12,236 nt of DNA from CAZWKQ01 sp964634005 (GTDB taxonomy: Bacteria; Bacteroidota; Bacteroidia; Bacteroidales; JACABE01). The position numbers were made by a program, and so were the translations under genes. The notes beneath the pieces were generated by a model, which was given only the letters and a program-made list of their open reading frames with translations, had not been told where the DNA came from and ran no database searches. Location: positions 1 to 12,236 of the forward strand of contig CAZWKQ010000034.1 of assembly GCA_964634005.1 (NCBI GenBank). Direction: 5' to 3'. Positions 4,627 through 12,236 of this stretch are shown one piece after another (positions within the stretch are counted from its first letter, which is position 1; each line of letters opens with the position of its first letter).

Positions 4627-7500
4627 TTACATATAGCTTTCAATAGGGTCGCAGGTACAAACGAGATTTCTGTCGCCGTAAGCATCATCTACGCGACCAA
4701 CTGTTGGCCAGTATTTATCGTCGTGCGGCATAGGGAATACGGCTTTTTGACGCGAATAAGGTTTGTCCCAATTATCGGAAACAGCTACTATAGCAGTATG
4801 TGGGGCATTTTTTATAATGTTATTTTCCTTATTTGCACTGCCATTTTCTATTTCAGCTATTTCATTTCTGATTGAAATCATGGCATTTATCAATCTATCC
4901 AATTCTGATAATGGTTCACTCTCGGTTGGCTCGACCATCAAAGTTCCATGAACAGGGAAAGCTACTGTAGGAGCATGGAATCCATAATCCATCAAACGTT
5001 TAGCAATATCAATAACGGTAATATTGGCAGTAGAGCTGAATTCATTGCAATCGAGTATCATTTCGTGGGCACACATACCATTTTTGCCTGTATATAAAAT
5101 TTTATAATGTTTTTCGAGCTTAACTCTTATGTAGTTTGCATTTAAGATAGCTATTTTTGTAGCCATTGTAAGCCCTTCGCCACCCATAAGTTTAATATAT
5201 GCATACGAAATAGGCAAAACGAAAGCACTTCCAAACGGAGCTGAAGCAATAGCATGAATACCTTGTTCGCCACCGGTTTCGAATAGTTTGTGCTTTGGCA
5301 AAAACGGAGCTAAATGTTTTGCAACACCAATAGGACCAACACCGGGACCACCACCGCCATGTGGTATGGCAAATGTTTTATGTAAATTCAAATGACAAAC
5401 ATCAGCATTTATTCTTCCGGGATTTGTAAGACCAACCTGAGCATTCATATTTGCTCCGTCCATATATACTTGCCCGCCGTTTTTATGAATAATATCAACA
5501 ATTTCCAGAATACTTTCCTCGAAAACACCGTGTGTTGACGGATAAGTAATCATCAATGCCGACAATTTATCCTTGTTTTGTTCTGCTTTTGTTCTTAAAT
5601 CTTCGACATCAATATTACCATCAGCATCACATTTCACAACAACAATATCCATTCCTGCCATTGCAGCAGAAGCAGGGTTTGTACCGTGAGCCGAAGAAGG
5701 AATAATACAAACATTTCGTTGATAATCGCCTTTACTGCGATGGTAGGCTCTAATGACCATTAAACCTGTATATTCGCCGGCAGCTCCCGAGTTTGGCTGA
5801 AACGAAATTGCCGAAAAGCCGGTAATTTCACACAAGTCTTTTTCAAAATTGCGTATTAGTTCGAGATAACCTTCGGCTTGATCGGCAGGAACAAAAGGAT
5901 GTATTGCACCAAATTCAGGCCAGCTCATATGGAAAAGTTCGGTAGCAGCATTTAGCTTCATAGTACAACTACCCAAAGGTATCATTGCCCTGTTCATGGC
6001 AAGATCTTTTACTTCGAGCTTTTTTATATAACGCATCATTTCTGTTTCAGAATGATTTACGTTAAATACTTTTTGCTGTAAATACTTGCTTGTACGAGTG
6101 AGATTAGCAGGAATAGTATTTATTAATTCGCATTCCGAAGGTACACAAACAAATTCTTTATATTCTTTTGAATTTGCTTTGGCAAAAATCTTTAAAATCG
6201 AATTTACATCGGCTAAAGAAGTTGTTTCATTCAAACTGATTCCTATAGTTTTATCGTCAATATAACGGAAATTTATCAAGTTATCTAAAGCTTCAGATTT
6301 TATCTTATTAATATCAACATTATCAGGAATTTCGATTGTAAGAGTATCAAAGAAATATTTATTACGTTGCGTATAGCCATATTTAGCAATCTCGTTATTA
6401 AGCACACCTGTTAAAATATTTATATGGCGGGCTATATTCTTAAGCCCATCGGGACCGTGATAAACGGCATACATACCGGCCATAGTAGCAAGAAGAGCCT
6501 GAGCTGTACAGATATTAGAAGTGGCTCTTTCGCGTTTTATGTGTTGTTCGCGAGTTTGCAATGCCATACGTAAAGCTCTGTTGCCCTGTGCATCGACAGA
6601 TACTCCTATTATTCTTCCCGGAATCTGACGTTTGAATTCATCTTTACATGCAAAATATGCAGCATGCGGACCTCCAAATCCCATTGGAATTCCAAAACGT
6701 TGTGTAGTTCCAAAAACACAATCGGCACCCCATTCTCCCGGAGGTGTTAATAAGGTTAATGAAAGTAAATCGGCTGCTACAGCCACAAAAGTTCCATTAG
6801 CCTTGGCTTTTGCAATAAATGTAGAATAATCATTTATCTCACCGAATTGGTCGGGATATTGAATAATGGCACCAAACATCTTGTCGTTGAATTCGATATT
6901 ATTATGGTCGCCGAATACCAACTCTATTCCGAGAGCATTTGCACGGGTAACAATAACATCAGTTGTTTGCGGGAATAAATTGCAGGAAACAAAACAAACA
7001 TTGGCACCTCTTTTGACAGCATCACGCGAACGCGAATTGAAAAACATTATCATTGCCTCTGCAGCTGCGGTACCTTCATCAAGCAATGAAGCATTTGCTA
7101 TTGGCAATGTAGTTAAATCGCAAACCATTGTTTGATAATTCAAAAGAGCTTCCAAACGACCCTGCGAAATTTCGGCCTGATAAGGTGTATAGGAAGTGTA
7201 CCAACCCGGATTCTCTAAAATATTTCTTGTTATTACTCCCGGGGTTATTGTGTTGTAATATCCCATCCCGATATATGTCTTGAATATTTTATTCTTTGAA
7301 CCTATTGACCTTATGTGATTAAAATATTCATATTCATTCATTCCTTTTGGCAAATCCAAAGGTTTATCCAATCTAATTGAAGAAGGAACGGTTTTTTCAA
7401 TAAGCTCGTCAAGTGTAGAAACACCGATTTCATTCAACATCATCTGTATTTCTTCTTCACGAGGACCATTATGTCGTTGTACAAAATTATTAGTTATCAT
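4627..7500 (-). CDS. gcvP: Glycine dehydrogenase (aminomethyl-transferring), glycine cleavage P-protein
   Basis: The P-protein of the glycine cleavage system is a cytoplasmic PLP enzyme. It decarboxylates glycine and passes the aminomethyl group to the lipoyl arm of the H-protein (GcvH). The 957 residues correspond to the full-length fused form with two homologous halves, not the split gcvPA/gcvPB form. The N-terminal half carries family signatures such as FVQRHNGPREEEI (6-18) and GTTQRFGIPMGFGGPHAAYF (264-283). The C-terminal half has GSCTMKLN (510-517), SSAHGTNPASA (602-612) and the PLP-lysine motif HLNLHKTF (703-710), with Lys708 as the Schiff-base lysine, followed by a glycine-rich loop (715-720). 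No key residue appears missing. The ATG start has no Shine-Dalgarno sequence. No gcvT, gcvH or lpd lies nearby, so the other subunits must be encoded elsewhere. It ends at the shared bidirectional terminator. No glycine riboswitch is visible upstream. Confidence 0.98.
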   Translation of the reverse strand: MITNNFVQRHNGPREEEIQMMLNEIGVSTLDELIEKTVPSSIRLDKPLDLPKGMNEYEYFNHIRSIGSKNKIFKTYIGMGYYNTITPGVITRNILENPGWYTSYTPYQAEISQGRLEALLNYQTMVCDLTTLPIANASLLDEGTAAAEAMIMFFNSRSRDAVKRGANVCFVSCNLFPQTTDVIVTRANALGIELVFGDHNNIEFNDKMFGAIIQYPDQFGEINDYSTFIAKAKANGTFVAVAADLLSLTLLTPPGEWGADCVFGTTQRFGIPMGFGGPHAAYFACKDEFKRQIPGRIIGVSVDAQGNRALRMALQTREQHIKRERATSNICTAQALLATMAGMYAVYHGPDGLKNIARHINILTGVLNNEIAKYGYTQRNKYFFDTLTIEIPDNVDINKIKSEALDNLINFRYIDDKTIGISLNETTSLADVNSILKIFAKANSKEYKEFVCVPSECELINTIPANLTRTSKYLQQKVFNVNHSETEMMRYIKKLEVKDLAMNRAMIPLGSCTMKLNAATELFHMSWPEFGAIHPFVPADQAEGYLELIRNFEKDLCEITGFSAISFQPNSGAAGEYTGLMVIRAYHRSKGDYQRNVCIIPSSAHGTNPASAAMAGMDIVVVKCDADGNIDVEDLRTKAEQNKDKLSALMITYPSTHGVFEESILEIVDIIHKNGGQVYMDGANMNAQVGLTNPGRINADVCHLNLHKTFAIPHGGGGPGVGPIGVAKHLAPFLPKHKLFETGGEQGIHAIASAPFGSAFVLPISYAYIKLMGGEGLTMATKIAILNANYIRVKLEKHYKILYTGKNGMCAHEMILDCNEFSSTANITVIDIAKRLMDYGFHAPTVAFPVHGTLMVEPTESEPLSELDRLINAMISIRNEIAEIENGSANKENNIIKNAPHTAIVAVSDNWDKPYSRQKAVFPMPHDDKYWPTVGRVDDAYGDRNLVCTCDPIESYM

Positions 7501-7548
7501 TTTATTTACCGATATTTAGTTTAAAAATATATTTTAATTTTCGTGCAG

Positions 7549-7644
7549 CAAATTTAAAAATTAATTTTTACTTTTTAGGTTAAGATTTACACTAAATTAG
7601 CTTATTGTATTTCAATAAACACAATTAATTAAATTTCAAACTTA
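7549..7644 (-). promoter_or_regulatory. Candidate gcvP promoter region with two -7 box matches
   Basis: On the minus strand two sequences fit the Bacteroidota -7 consensus TAnnTTTG: TAAGTTTG at 7644-7637 and TAAATTTG at 7556-7549. They would give 5' UTRs of roughly 130 and 40 nt. Neither has a clear TTTG or TTG -33 box at normal spacing, and the region is very AT-rich, so chance matches are likely. It lies in the 176-bp gap between the nuclease gene and gcvP. Confidence 0.25.
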
Positions 7645-7676
7645 TGCTTGTATAATTGAAGTTTTAAATAAAAAAA

Positions 7677-9950
7677 TTAGGGTGTAACAGTTGAAGCTCC
7701 TATTGTTAGATTTTCATCAATAGTAACCAAATCGGAAAGATCTACTACCCCATCGCCGTTAATATCGTTATTAACATAACCGACAGTACCATTGATCAAA
7801 TCAGCATCCATTTCAACCAAATCAGAAATATCAACAACGCCATCCTGATTTACATCCCCTACCCTAATTGCATATTTCCCAACTCCAACTTGTTTTAACG
7901 TTTCTCCGTAAGATTTGTTTATTGATGAAGAAAAATCATAATTAACTTCGTCATTAATTATACTAATCGGCTGCGAACTCCATGTTTCGAGATGATTGCG
8001 ATGTTTGATAACCAGATAATACTTTTGATTATTTAGACTTCGGGGTAACGAATCGATAATTGCATCTCCGTTATTCATTAAAGCAACATTAGTTTTGATA
8101 TACACTGTATTGAAAGGTGGTGTAGTATCTCTTAATATAACGGTTAAATAGTCGCATATACCATTAGCCCATTGGTTTCCCGTTTCGTTTTGAACACTCT
8201 TGTTGAAGCCGTTTTCGTAAAATCCTTCGAGATAAATTTTCAGTTTTAGTTTTTTTAATGGAGGCAAATAATTGGAAATAATAACATCATCAATATTTAA
8301 TCTTTTGTTGGTTTGTGAACCATTGTAAGAAACGAAAGCAAATCTGACAGGATTAGGTTCATTAACAGGAATGGTAATTGGTTGTAAAATATTATTGGCA
8401 GTAGTAATCGAATCTTTTATAATAACCCATGTTTGCCCTGCATTTACGGATTTTTCGACCCTCCATAGTGCTATATAATTTGTATCATTTCCGTATCGTG
8501 CAGCATTTATTGTGATATTACCGGCACCTCCTTGCTTGTCGAAATTCATGTAAATTATAAATGCAGCACCTCTTATACTTTTTAAGCCATTTTTTTTATC
8601 CTGAATTAAAGTCCCAAGTAGTGCATCGTTTAATGTCCATGAACCCATTGTACAATTCACGCTGCCTATGGCATAAGCAGTTTTAGTCCCTATCTCAAAA
8701 TCTTCTTTCCAAATTGGCGTTGATGTAGTAATTGTCGGAATAACTCCATCAGTTTTATAATTAATATTAACACCAGAATTTGTATAAGGGAATATTTTAA
8801 AAGAATAAACCGTATCGGGTATCAATCCTGTAAAAGATACCGCTTGAGTACCTTGAACAACATTCTTCACGTGCAAACTGTTGGTTTCAGGAATACTGTC
8901 TTTAGGAGGTTGAATATTTTCGGGATTTCCGGGGAAAGCTTTTATCAAATAGCCATCAGGCGAAGTTGTTCCATAAGAGTCAGTCCAAGTAAGCGTTAAT
9001 GTTGCACTGTTGGTCTGTGCAGTATTTACTTGGAAATTAGATGCATGAAAAGTTGGTTCGGGTTTAATCAATTGATTACCCCATATATAACTCACAAACT
9101 CGGGATAATCAATAAATGGATTACGGTTATTTTGACCGCTCTTGTAATAAACGGCATTGTTTCTGTTTATTTCTTTCTGACTGACAGGGTCGGCATTATG
9201 CCAAGATAAAAGAAGGTTTATAAACCATTGTTTATAATTGTTTGCGGTAGTATCCAATACTGCCATGGCAATTGGTAATGCAGAAGAGGTGGAAGGTATT
9301 TGTCTTACCCACAGATTAAACTTTCCGTAATAACGAGTGGCAATGTAAAAAAATGCTCTGGCAAAATCGCCTTTATACTCATCTATAGGTTCAAAAACAT
9401 TACCGTTATATCCCGGAAAAGTACAAGTTCCCATTTTGCTTCCGTTTAACGAAACCCATGCATTAGGAGCATTGGTAACACCTATCGGATTATTAGATTT
9501 TTTTTGGTTTACAAACTGGTCGGACGGGAATAAATGGTGTAAATCAGTATATTGAGGGTTAGTCGAATTATCTATTCCACCCCACCACGAGTTCGGAAAA
9601 CTATGCTCTCTGGCATAAGCCATACCTTCAGCAGTGACTCCTCCTGTACTTTGATTCACAAAAATCGTAAAGAGATATGGCGGTGTACCGTTTGGAATAT
9701 CAGAGTACATATCCCATATTTTTGTTGTATCGTTTGGTCTGACATCGGTAAATGCATAAGCATTCCAAACACCCGGTGTGTATGTCAGTTTTACATGTCC
9801 GTTTGCAGTAATAATAGATAGTGCTTTTCTCAGCGAATCTCCGGTTTTGCCAAATGCACTTGTATAGTACCCGTTTGGTATTTGACAAAATAAATTAAAT
9901 ACACAAAAAAAGGATATTATTATACCCAGAAAAATATTTTTCTTACCCAC
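7677..9950 (-). CDS. Secreted endonuclease I with Fn3-like, jelly-roll-like and dockerin-like C-terminal modules
   Basis: The product has 757 residues and starts at GTG; a stop codon 9 nt upstream in frame rules out a longer start. The signal peptide covers residues 1-22. Residues about 24-291 are an endonuclease I (NucM/EndA-type) domain that cuts DNA and often RNA without sequence specificity outside the cell. It has REHSFPNSWWG (114-124, with the catalytic Glu-His pair), TDLHHLFPSDQFVN (135-148), FEPIDEYKGDFARAFFY (186-202) and NRNPFIDYPEFVSYIWG (275-291). A fibronectin III-like domain (about 300-410) follows, then a MAM/jelly-roll-like domain (about 414-560, GSWTLNDALLGT to LNIDDVII), a beta-rich module (566-690) and two dockerin-type calcium loops, DVNQDGVVDISD (699-710) and DINGDGVVDLSD (729-740). 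It ends ASTVTP. No T9SS type A tag is present. The likely role is extracellular nucleic acid breakdown for nutrient uptake or biofilm DNA turnover. Confidence 0.92.
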   Translation of the reverse strand: MGKKNIFLGIIISFFCVFNLFCQIPNGYYTSAFGKTGDSLRKALSIITANGHVKLTYTPGVWNAYAFTDVRPNDTTKIWDMYSDIPNGTPPYLFTIFVNQSTGGVTAEGMAYAREHSFPNSWWGGIDNSTNPQYTDLHHLFPSDQFVNQKKSNNPIGVTNAPNAWVSLNGSKMGTCTFPGYNGNVFEPIDEYKGDFARAFFYIATRYYGKFNLWVRQIPSTSSALPIAMAVLDTTANNYKQWFINLLLSWHNADPVSQKEINRNNAVYYKSGQNNRNPFIDYPEFVSYIWGNQLIKPEPTFHASNFQVNTAQTNSATLTLTWTDSYGTTSPDGYLIKAFPGNPENIQPPKDSIPETNSLHVKNVVQGTQAVSFTGLIPDTVYSFKIFPYTNSGVNINYKTDGVIPTITTSTPIWKEDFEIGTKTAYAIGSVNCTMGSWTLNDALLGTLIQDKKNGLKSIRGAAFIIYMNFDKQGGAGNITINAARYGNDTNYIALWRVEKSVNAGQTWVIIKDSITTANNILQPITIPVNEPNPVRFAFVSYNGSQTNKRLNIDDVIISNYLPPLKKLKLKIYLEGFYENGFNKSVQNETGNQWANGICDYLTVILRDTTPPFNTVYIKTNVALMNNGDAIIDSLPRSLNNQKYYLVIKHRNHLETWSSQPISIINDEVNYDFSSSINKSYGETLKQVGVGKYAIRVGDVNQDGVVDISDLVEMDADLINGTVGYVNNDINGDGVVDLSDLVTIDENLTIGASTVTP

Positions 9951-9975
9951 AATTTTTTACCCAATTATACTAATG

Positions 9976-9983
9976 CAAAGATA
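9976..9983 (-). promoter_or_regulatory. -7 box of the endonuclease gene promoter
   Basis: On the minus strand TATCTTTG followed by CA exactly matches the Bacteroidota -7 consensus TAnnTTTG. Transcription would start about 7 nt further on, leaving a 5' UTR of roughly 20 nt before the GTG at 9950. No convincing -33 TTG lies at standard spacing. It lies in the 76-bp divergent region shared with cdaA. Confidence 0.5.
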
Positions 9984-10007
9984 ACACGTTTTTTATGAAA
10001 AATGTTT

Positions 10008-10015
10008 TAATTTTG
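10008..10015 (+). promoter_or_regulatory. Possible -7 box for cdaA
   Basis: TAATTTTG fits the TAnnTTTG consensus and ends 11 nt before the cdaA ATG, so transcription from it would give an almost leaderless mRNA. No clear -33 box is seen, so this is tentative. With the leftward box at 9976-9983 it would make the 76-bp spacer a compact divergent promoter. Confidence 0.3.
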
Positions 10016-10026
10016 CAATAAAAAAA

Positions 10027-10827
10027 ATGAATCTGCTGTTAAACATAACTTTCCCTCAATTTCGCCTGTTAGATATTATTGATATTGTACTTGTGGCATA
10101 TTTATTCTACGAAGTTTACAAATTAATAAAAGGAACTGCTGCTATCAATATTTTTATCGGAATAATATCAATTTACCTTGTTTGGAAACTTGTCAGGGCT
10201 TTAGAAATGGAGCTGCTTGCCGAAATTCTCGGACAATTTATAAGTGTTGGGGTAATAGCTTTAATAGTAGTATTTCAACCCGAAATAAGAAGATTTTTAT
10301 TGCTTCTCGGTACACCCGGATTTATAAGTAAAACAAAAAAACGTTTTTTGTTCTGGAAGATAAATTTCGACGGCGAAATGCCTTTGAATATCGACCCTAT
10401 AATTCAGGCTTGTCAAAAAATGTCACAATCGAATATTGGGGCATTGATAGTTTTGGCAAAAAAAAATGAACTTCCTACTTTTGTTAATACAGGAGATATT
10501 ATTGATGCCAATATTTCTAAACTATTATTGGAAAATATTTTCTTTAAAAACAGTCCTTTGCACGATGGTGCGGTTATAATAATAAATAACAAAATAAAAG
10601 CAGCCAAATGTATTTTGCCTGTTTCAGGAAACAGAAGCATTTCTCACGAATTGGGATTAAGACACAGATCGGCATTAGGAATTACCGAACAGACTGATGC
10701 TATAGCTATTGTAGTTTCGGAACAAACAGGAAAATTGTCCTATTGCAAAATGGGCGAACTTACAATGGATGTTACTCCTTTTCAATTAAGAGAATTTTTA
10801 GAAGAAGAGTTCAACCTTTCAAACTAA
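10027..10827 (+). CDS. cdaA: Membrane-bound diadenylate cyclase CdaA (DacA/YbbP type)
   Basis: This enzyme makes the second messenger c-di-AMP from two ATP molecules. The 266 residues have the standard CdaA layout. Three N-terminal hydrophobic segments lie at about 16-34, 38-57 and 64-84, followed by FQPEIRRFL (83-91) and a cytoplasmic DAC (DisA_N) domain from about 120 to 250. The catalytic DGA motif is in SPLHDGAVII (176-185) and the RHR motif in LRHRSALGITEQTDA (211-225). Both are intact, so the enzyme should be active. c-di-AMP generally controls potassium and osmolyte transport and cell-wall homeostasis. In many Bacteroidota cdaA follows folP. Here it is instead divergent from the secreted nuclease gene with only 76 bp between them, and no gene is linked downstream. 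The ATG start is preceded by an A-run and no Shine-Dalgarno sequence. Confidence 0.96.
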   Translation: MNLLLNITFPQFRLLDIIDIVLVAYLFYEVYKLIKGTAAINIFIGIISIYLVWKLVRALEMELLAEILGQFISVGVIALIVVFQPEIRRFLLLLGTPGFISKTKKRFLFWKINFDGEMPLNIDPIIQACQKMSQSNIGALIVLAKKNELPTFVNTGDIIDANISKLLLENIFFKNSPLHDGAVIIINNKIKAAKCILPVSGNRSISHELGLRHRSALGITEQTDAIAIVVSEQTGKLSYCKMGELTMDVTPFQLREFLEEEFNLSN

Positions 10828-10852
10828 AACTTAGGCAAACAGTTTTTCAATT

Positions 10853-10890
10853 ATTTCAGCATATTTGCTGCAAATAAAATTCCTTTTTTA
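10853..10890 (+). terminator. Weak candidate terminator after cdaA
   Basis: CAGCA (10857-10861) pairs with TGCTG (10866-10870) around a TATT loop. The stem extends by ATTT/AAAT across a bulged C at 10871. A T-run occurs about 8 nt after the stem (10884-10889), further than in a classic terminator. It lies 25 nt after the cdaA stop codon. Confidence 0.35.
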
Positions 10891-11021
10891 GTTTATCCCA
10901 AATTTCTTGGACAATATTTTAATAAACATTTTAAGCTAGAAAAATTGTCAATAATAGTTAAATTTTTAACATCAAAATGTATATATTTTTTAAAATTTAT
11001 GCACTTTGAAAAAAAATAAAT

Positions 11022-11029
11022 TATATTTG
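11022..11029 (+). promoter_or_regulatory. -7 box for the AAA ATPase gene
   Basis: TATATTTG fits the Bacteroidota TAnnTTTG -7 consensus and ends 14 nt before the ATG at 11044. A TTTG at 11005-11008 could be the -33 box, but the 13-nt spacer is shorter than usual. The rest of the 216-bp gap (10828-11043) is AT-rich and shows no gene. Confidence 0.35.
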
Positions 11030-11043
11030 TAAAAAAATAATGT

Positions 11044-12168
11044 ATGATAAAAAGAACTTTGGAATTATACATATTGAATGCACTTCAACATGGAAAAATT
11101 GTAGTGCTTCTGGGTGCACGTCGTGTTGGGAAAACTACTTTAGTAAAATCGCTATTAAAGAAATTACCGGAATCAAAATATATTAATTGCGAATTATTGC
11201 AAAACAAAGAGGCATTAGAGACTACCAATTCTGAATTATTATTTTCATTTTTAGGTAATTATAAAAACATAGTACTCGACGAAGCTCAAAGCATTCATAA
11301 TATAGGGCAAGTATTAAAAATAATACACGATACCTTTCCTTCGATAAATATAATAGCTACGGGTTCATCAGCATTTTATTTACATCAACAAATAGGCGAG
11401 CCGCTTACCGGCAGGTCAAGATTTTTTACCATGTCGCCTCTTTCTTTTCAGGAAATTGCAAACCACCATGATACCATAACAGCTCATGCTCAACTAGAAA
11501 ATATGCTTCGTTTTGGTTTATACCCTGAAGTTTACGGGAAACCTGAGACTTATGCCTTAGAAGAACTCGAAAATATTACATCGAATTATTTATATAAAGA
11601 TATTTTACAATTTGAAAAATTAAAGAAACCCGATTTATTGTATAATTTGCTTAAAGCACTTGCATTTCAAATAGGAAGTGAAGTCTCATTTAACGAATTA
11701 TCAAATAAACTTGGGGTTCATATAAACACAATTAAACGATATATTGAGTTATTAGAACAAAACTATGTTATTTTCCGACTTTCGGCTTTAAACCGAAACC
11801 CAAGAAACGAAATTGGCAGCAGTCAGAAAATTTATTTTTATGATTGTGGCATTAGAAACTCCATAATACGAAATTTTAATATGTTGAGTTTAAGAAATGA
11901 TGTTGGACAACTATGGGAAAATTTTTTTGTTGCAGAAAAACGCAAATTAAATTTTAATCATAAAAAATATGTAAATACATACTTTTGGCGAAACTACCAA
12001 AAAAAAGAAATAGATTATATTGAAGAATTTAACGGCAAACTAGAACTCTACGAATGTAAATACAGTTCAAAAAAAACAATTACAATACCTAAAGATTTTG
12101 AAAATAATTATTCCGACTTTAACTTTAATGTAGTTAATGCCGAAAATTATTTGAAATTTTTAATGTAA
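11044..12168 (+). CDS. AAA_14 / DUF4143 family ATPase
   Basis: The product has 374 residues and is a complete member of the widespread AAA_14 plus DUF4143 family, whose biological role is poorly defined. The N-terminal P-loop domain has Walker A GARRVGKTT (24-32), Walker B NIVLDEAQ (75-82), the sensor-like stretch ATGSSAFYL (105-113) and LTGRSRFF (121-128). Residues about 180-250 include a winged-helix-like segment (SFNELSNKLGVHINTIKRYI, 215-234). The C-terminal DUF4143 part keeps a PD-(D/E)XK-like pattern: Glu292 in LWENFF, Asp324 in KEIDYIEE, and Glu337 with Lys339 in YECK. Nuclease activity is not established for the family. It is cytoplasmic with no signal peptide, and appears to be a single-gene unit. 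No toxin, transposase or restriction gene is visible beside it. Confidence 0.92.
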   Translation: MIKRTLELYILNALQHGKIVVLLGARRVGKTTLVKSLLKKLPESKYINCELLQNKEALETTNSELLFSFLGNYKNIVLDEAQSIHNIGQVLKIIHDTFPSINIIATGSSAFYLHQQIGEPLTGRSRFFTMSPLSFQEIANHHDTITAHAQLENMLRFGLYPEVYGKPETYALEELENITSNYLYKDILQFEKLKKPDLLYNLLKALAFQIGSEVSFNELSNKLGVHINTIKRYIELLEQNYVIFRLSALNRNPRNEIGSSQKIYFYDCGIRNSIIRNFNMLSLRNDVGQLWENFFVAEKRKLNFNHKKYVNTYFWRNYQKKEIDYIEEFNGKLELYECKYSSKKTITIPKDFENNYSDFNFNVVNAENYLKFLM

Positions 12169-12236
12169 TTGGGCTTAAAAAAAGGTATAGTGGCAAAAAA
12201 TGGTTGGTAAAATATAACCAAAATCCGCATTAGAAA
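12169..12236. other. Right-edge non-coding tail
   Basis: Sixty-eight bases follow the ATPase stop codon with no coding frame. The only structure is a weak TGGTT (12201-12205) / AACCA (12216-12220) inverted repeat with no following T-run, so I do not call a terminator. Confidence 0.4.

Noticed and set aside
5805..5835. Third copy of the GCCGAAAAGCC motif inside gcvP
   Set aside because: The short match lacks the AGTGG/CCACT hairpin and the GAGTAGGAT tail and lies in well-conserved coding sequence, so it is chance.
6632..7135. Rightward open frames inside gcvP (6632-6829, 6866-7135), and similar frames at 4763-4951 and 9552-9821
   Set aside because: They lie antisense to well-recognised genes, have compositions derived from the opposite strand's codons, and show no domain or independent start signal.
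7501..7676. Glycine riboswitch upstream of gcvP
   Set aside because: The 176-bp gap is almost entirely A/T and contains none of the conserved GGAGAG-type aptamer cores or paired GC helices expected of glycine riboswitches.
9874..9950. Lipoprotein signal in the nuclease
   Set aside because: There is a Cys at residue 22 near the end of the hydrophobic segment, but the residues before it (N-L-F) do not fit a lipobox. An ordinary signal peptide cleaved before Gln23 fits better.
11044..12168. Toxin-antitoxin or phage-defence system around the AAA_14/DUF4143 ATPase
   Set aside because: No toxin, antitoxin, methylase, transposase or integrase gene lies next to it in the window. The family is common as isolated single genes.

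Overview
The window is AT-rich DNA from a member of the Bacteroidota, probably an environmental or uncultured lineage. The evidence is a type A type IX secretion (T9SS) C-terminal sorting domain, several -7 boxes of the TAnnTTTG form typical of the phylum, start codons without Shine-Dalgarno sequences, and characteristic secreted-protein architectures (delta-60 repeats, endonuclease I, a dockerin-like tail). I see no mobile element, CRISPR array, rRNA or tRNA.

Layout. At the left edge the first codons of a leftward gene run off the window (1-49). A short rightward gene of unknown function follows (158-526); its frame stays open upstream of the first ATG, so it may be a 5'-truncated remnant. 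A 500-bp non-coding AT-rich stretch with several inverted repeats comes next. Two rightward genes for secreted proteins follow: a seven-repeat delta-60 (beta-propeller-like) protein with a T9SS tag (1025-2533) and an exported protein of unknown family (2748-4529). Each is preceded, just before its ATG, by a copy of the same roughly 60-nt two-hairpin element (946-1006 and 2662-2720). This pair is the most interesting signal in the window and looks like a cis-acting RNA shared by secreted-protein genes. I cannot match it to a known family.

A strong bidirectional terminator (4576-4611) separates these genes from the leftward gcvP (4627-7500), the full-length P-protein of the glycine cleavage system. 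Upstream of gcvP, also leftward, is a multidomain secreted endonuclease I with an Fn3-like domain, a jelly-roll-like domain, a beta-rich module and a two-loop dockerin-like C-terminus (7677-9950). A 76-bp divergent promoter region separates it from cdaA (10027-10827), the membrane-bound diadenylate cyclase that makes c-di-AMP. The last gene (11044-12168) is a stand-alone AAA_14/DUF4143 ATPase.

The genes do not form one pathway. They combine housekeeping functions (glycine catabolism, c-di-AMP signalling) with exported proteins. The clearest functional link is between the two secreted-protein genes that share the 5'-UTR element and are therefore probably co-regulated.
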